From Thiodiazotropha sp050291245 (GTDB taxonomy: Bacteria > Pseudomonadota > Gammaproteobacteria > Chromatiales > Chromatiaceae): a stretch of DNA of 64,000 bases. Below the pieces are notes generated by a model that did no database searches, was not told where the DNA came from, and saw nothing but the letters and a program-made list of their open reading frames with translations. Of the stretch, positions 63,583 through 64,000 are shown one piece after another. The stretch is taken from NCBI GenBank assembly GCA_050291245.1, contig JBNKJP010000026.1, positions 18,642 through 82,641 of the forward strand. Direction: 5' to 3'. Both the position numbers and the translations under genes were made by a program. Every line of letters starts with the position of its first letter. The first letter of the stretch is position 1.

Positions 63583-63648
63583 CGCTTTGCTCACAGGAAA
63601 ATCAGGAGCGCAGCGAGTAATTTTTCCGAGTGCAGCAGCTTGTTAAGC
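63577..63648. repeat. attC-like cassette recombination site (72 nt)
   Basis: Opens with ATATAAC (one base off RYYYAAC) overlapping the ccdB stop and closes with GTTAAGC, a perfect GTTRRRY. Inner arms GGAAAA (63596-63601) and TTTTCC pair. On the minus strand GCTTAAC is also perfect and overlaps the stop of a short minus frame (ending RQYRSKNA), so the orientation is open. Confidence 0.65.
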
Positions 63649-63738
63649 ATTTTTACTCCGATATTGCCTGACGCTCTCCAAATCTTGTTTGAAATTCTTG
63701 GCGTCTTCCTCTGCGAGATATACCAGCAGCATATTAAA

Positions 63739-63900
63739 GTAACTCATATTTTCCAGTCTGCTAAAAAGGATGAGGATGGCAACTTCTTGATAGAGCTTGC
63801 CTTGGCTGGTAATGCTGATGTCACTATTAGCAATAATGTAAAAGACTTGCACGGTGCTGAACGTAAGTATCCGGCCAACGACACTCTTTTCAAACAATGA
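63739..63900 (+). pseudogene. C-terminal fragment of another PIN-family toxin
   Basis: Reads VTHIFQSAKKDEDGNFLIELALAGNADVTISNNVKDLHGAERKYPANDTLFKQ, matching the end of PIN toxins (KDxDxxFLELA...ADxxVTxNxKDL). No start or N-terminal catalytic Asp upstream. Just left, 63643-63735 on the minus strand reads a gene tail (MLLVYLAEEDAKNFKQDLESVRQYRSKNA), so two broken genes may abut here. Confidence 0.45.
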
Positions 63901-63944
63901 TGGGCCATTCAATCTAATCACTCCTTTGCTCAGGAGCGATCCCC

Positions 63945-64000
63945 ATGCCCCAAACTTCCCGCAAGCATACCCGATCCCCATCTCAGCGGCGCATCACCAG
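63945..64000 (+). CDS. Start of an unidentified gene, cut by the window end
   Basis: ATG with AGGAG nine bases upstream opens MPQTSRKHTRSPSQRRIT. GC content rises again here. The very basic start would suit a DNA-binding or transposase protein, but 18 residues are too few to assign. Confidence 0.35.
   Translation, partial: MPQTSRKHTRSPSQRRIT

Noticed and set aside
58693..63900. CRISPR array reading of the repeated CGAGACCCCGCGTCTCG-like segments
   Set aside because: Copies are irregularly spaced by whole genes, are palindromic and diverge; no regular spacers or cas genes.

Overview
The window looks like chromosomal DNA from a sulfur-oxidising gammaproteobacterium, possibly in or near the Sedimenticola / Thiodiazotropha / Chromatiales groups. 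The diagnostic locus is aprBA (23462-25972), the dissimilatory APS reductase. The backbone is GC-rich, with tightly packed, often 1-4 nt overlapping genes. The taxonomic placement is inference. No rRNA, tRNA or CRISPR array was seen.

Layout. 1-3.4 kb: the end of a CusB-like adaptor and a complete CusA-type Cu/Ag RND pump. 3.4-7.3 kb: CPA2 antiporter, DUF4239 membrane protein, a degenerate GGDEF protein and a small unlisted membrane peptide. 7.4-18.9 kb (minus strand): an RND adaptor, a very large pseudokinase-AAA ATPase-GAF-PAS-GGDEF-EAL protein and an RND permease, apparently one operon, with the signalling gene sharing 4 nt with the permease gene. 19-23.4 kb: methyltransferase, a membrane-anchored receiver-domain protein, pterin dehydratase, metallo-hydrolase and a YkgJ-type cysteine-cluster protein. 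23.4-26 kb: aprBA with a strong terminator. 26.5-30.7 kb: thioredoxin-fold/HEAT protein, unknown protein, DUF423 protein and RlmK-like methyltransferase in a tight run, then a PAS-PAS-GGDEF cyclase. 30.8-36.4 kb: lipoprotein, then an FNR-like box upstream of a third RND system. 36.6-43.2 kb: cobyrinate a,c-diamide synthase, histidine kinase, secreted tripeptidyl-peptidase-like hydrolase and a FadL porin.

43.5-58.4 kb is a fatty-acid degradation region on the minus strand. One set is a MerR regulator, thiolase, FadB-like fusion, acyl-CoA dehydrogenase, a truncated thioesterase, an SDR and an acyl-CoA ligase. The second is a paralogous acyl-CoA dehydrogenase, EtfB, EtfA, ETF-ubiquinone oxidoreductase and DUF2889. 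Near-identical TGACGT-N2-ACGTCA palindromes sit on the regulator promoter and on the second operon promoter. This suggests one acyl-CoA-responsive regulon that moves fatty acids in (FadL), activates and oxidises them, and passes electrons through ETF to ubiquinone.

58.7-64 kb is different: AT-rich, with small unrelated genes, decayed and intact toxin-antitoxin genes, and several imperfect palindromes of attC type. I read it as an integron gene-cassette array with no integrase in view. An IS110-family (IS1111-type) element lies inside one of these palindromes. Its transposase has an in-frame amber stop near the C-terminus. Its 3' non-coding end carries short segments matching the attC-like target, as expected of a bridge RNA with target guides. 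This is the most interesting signal in the window.
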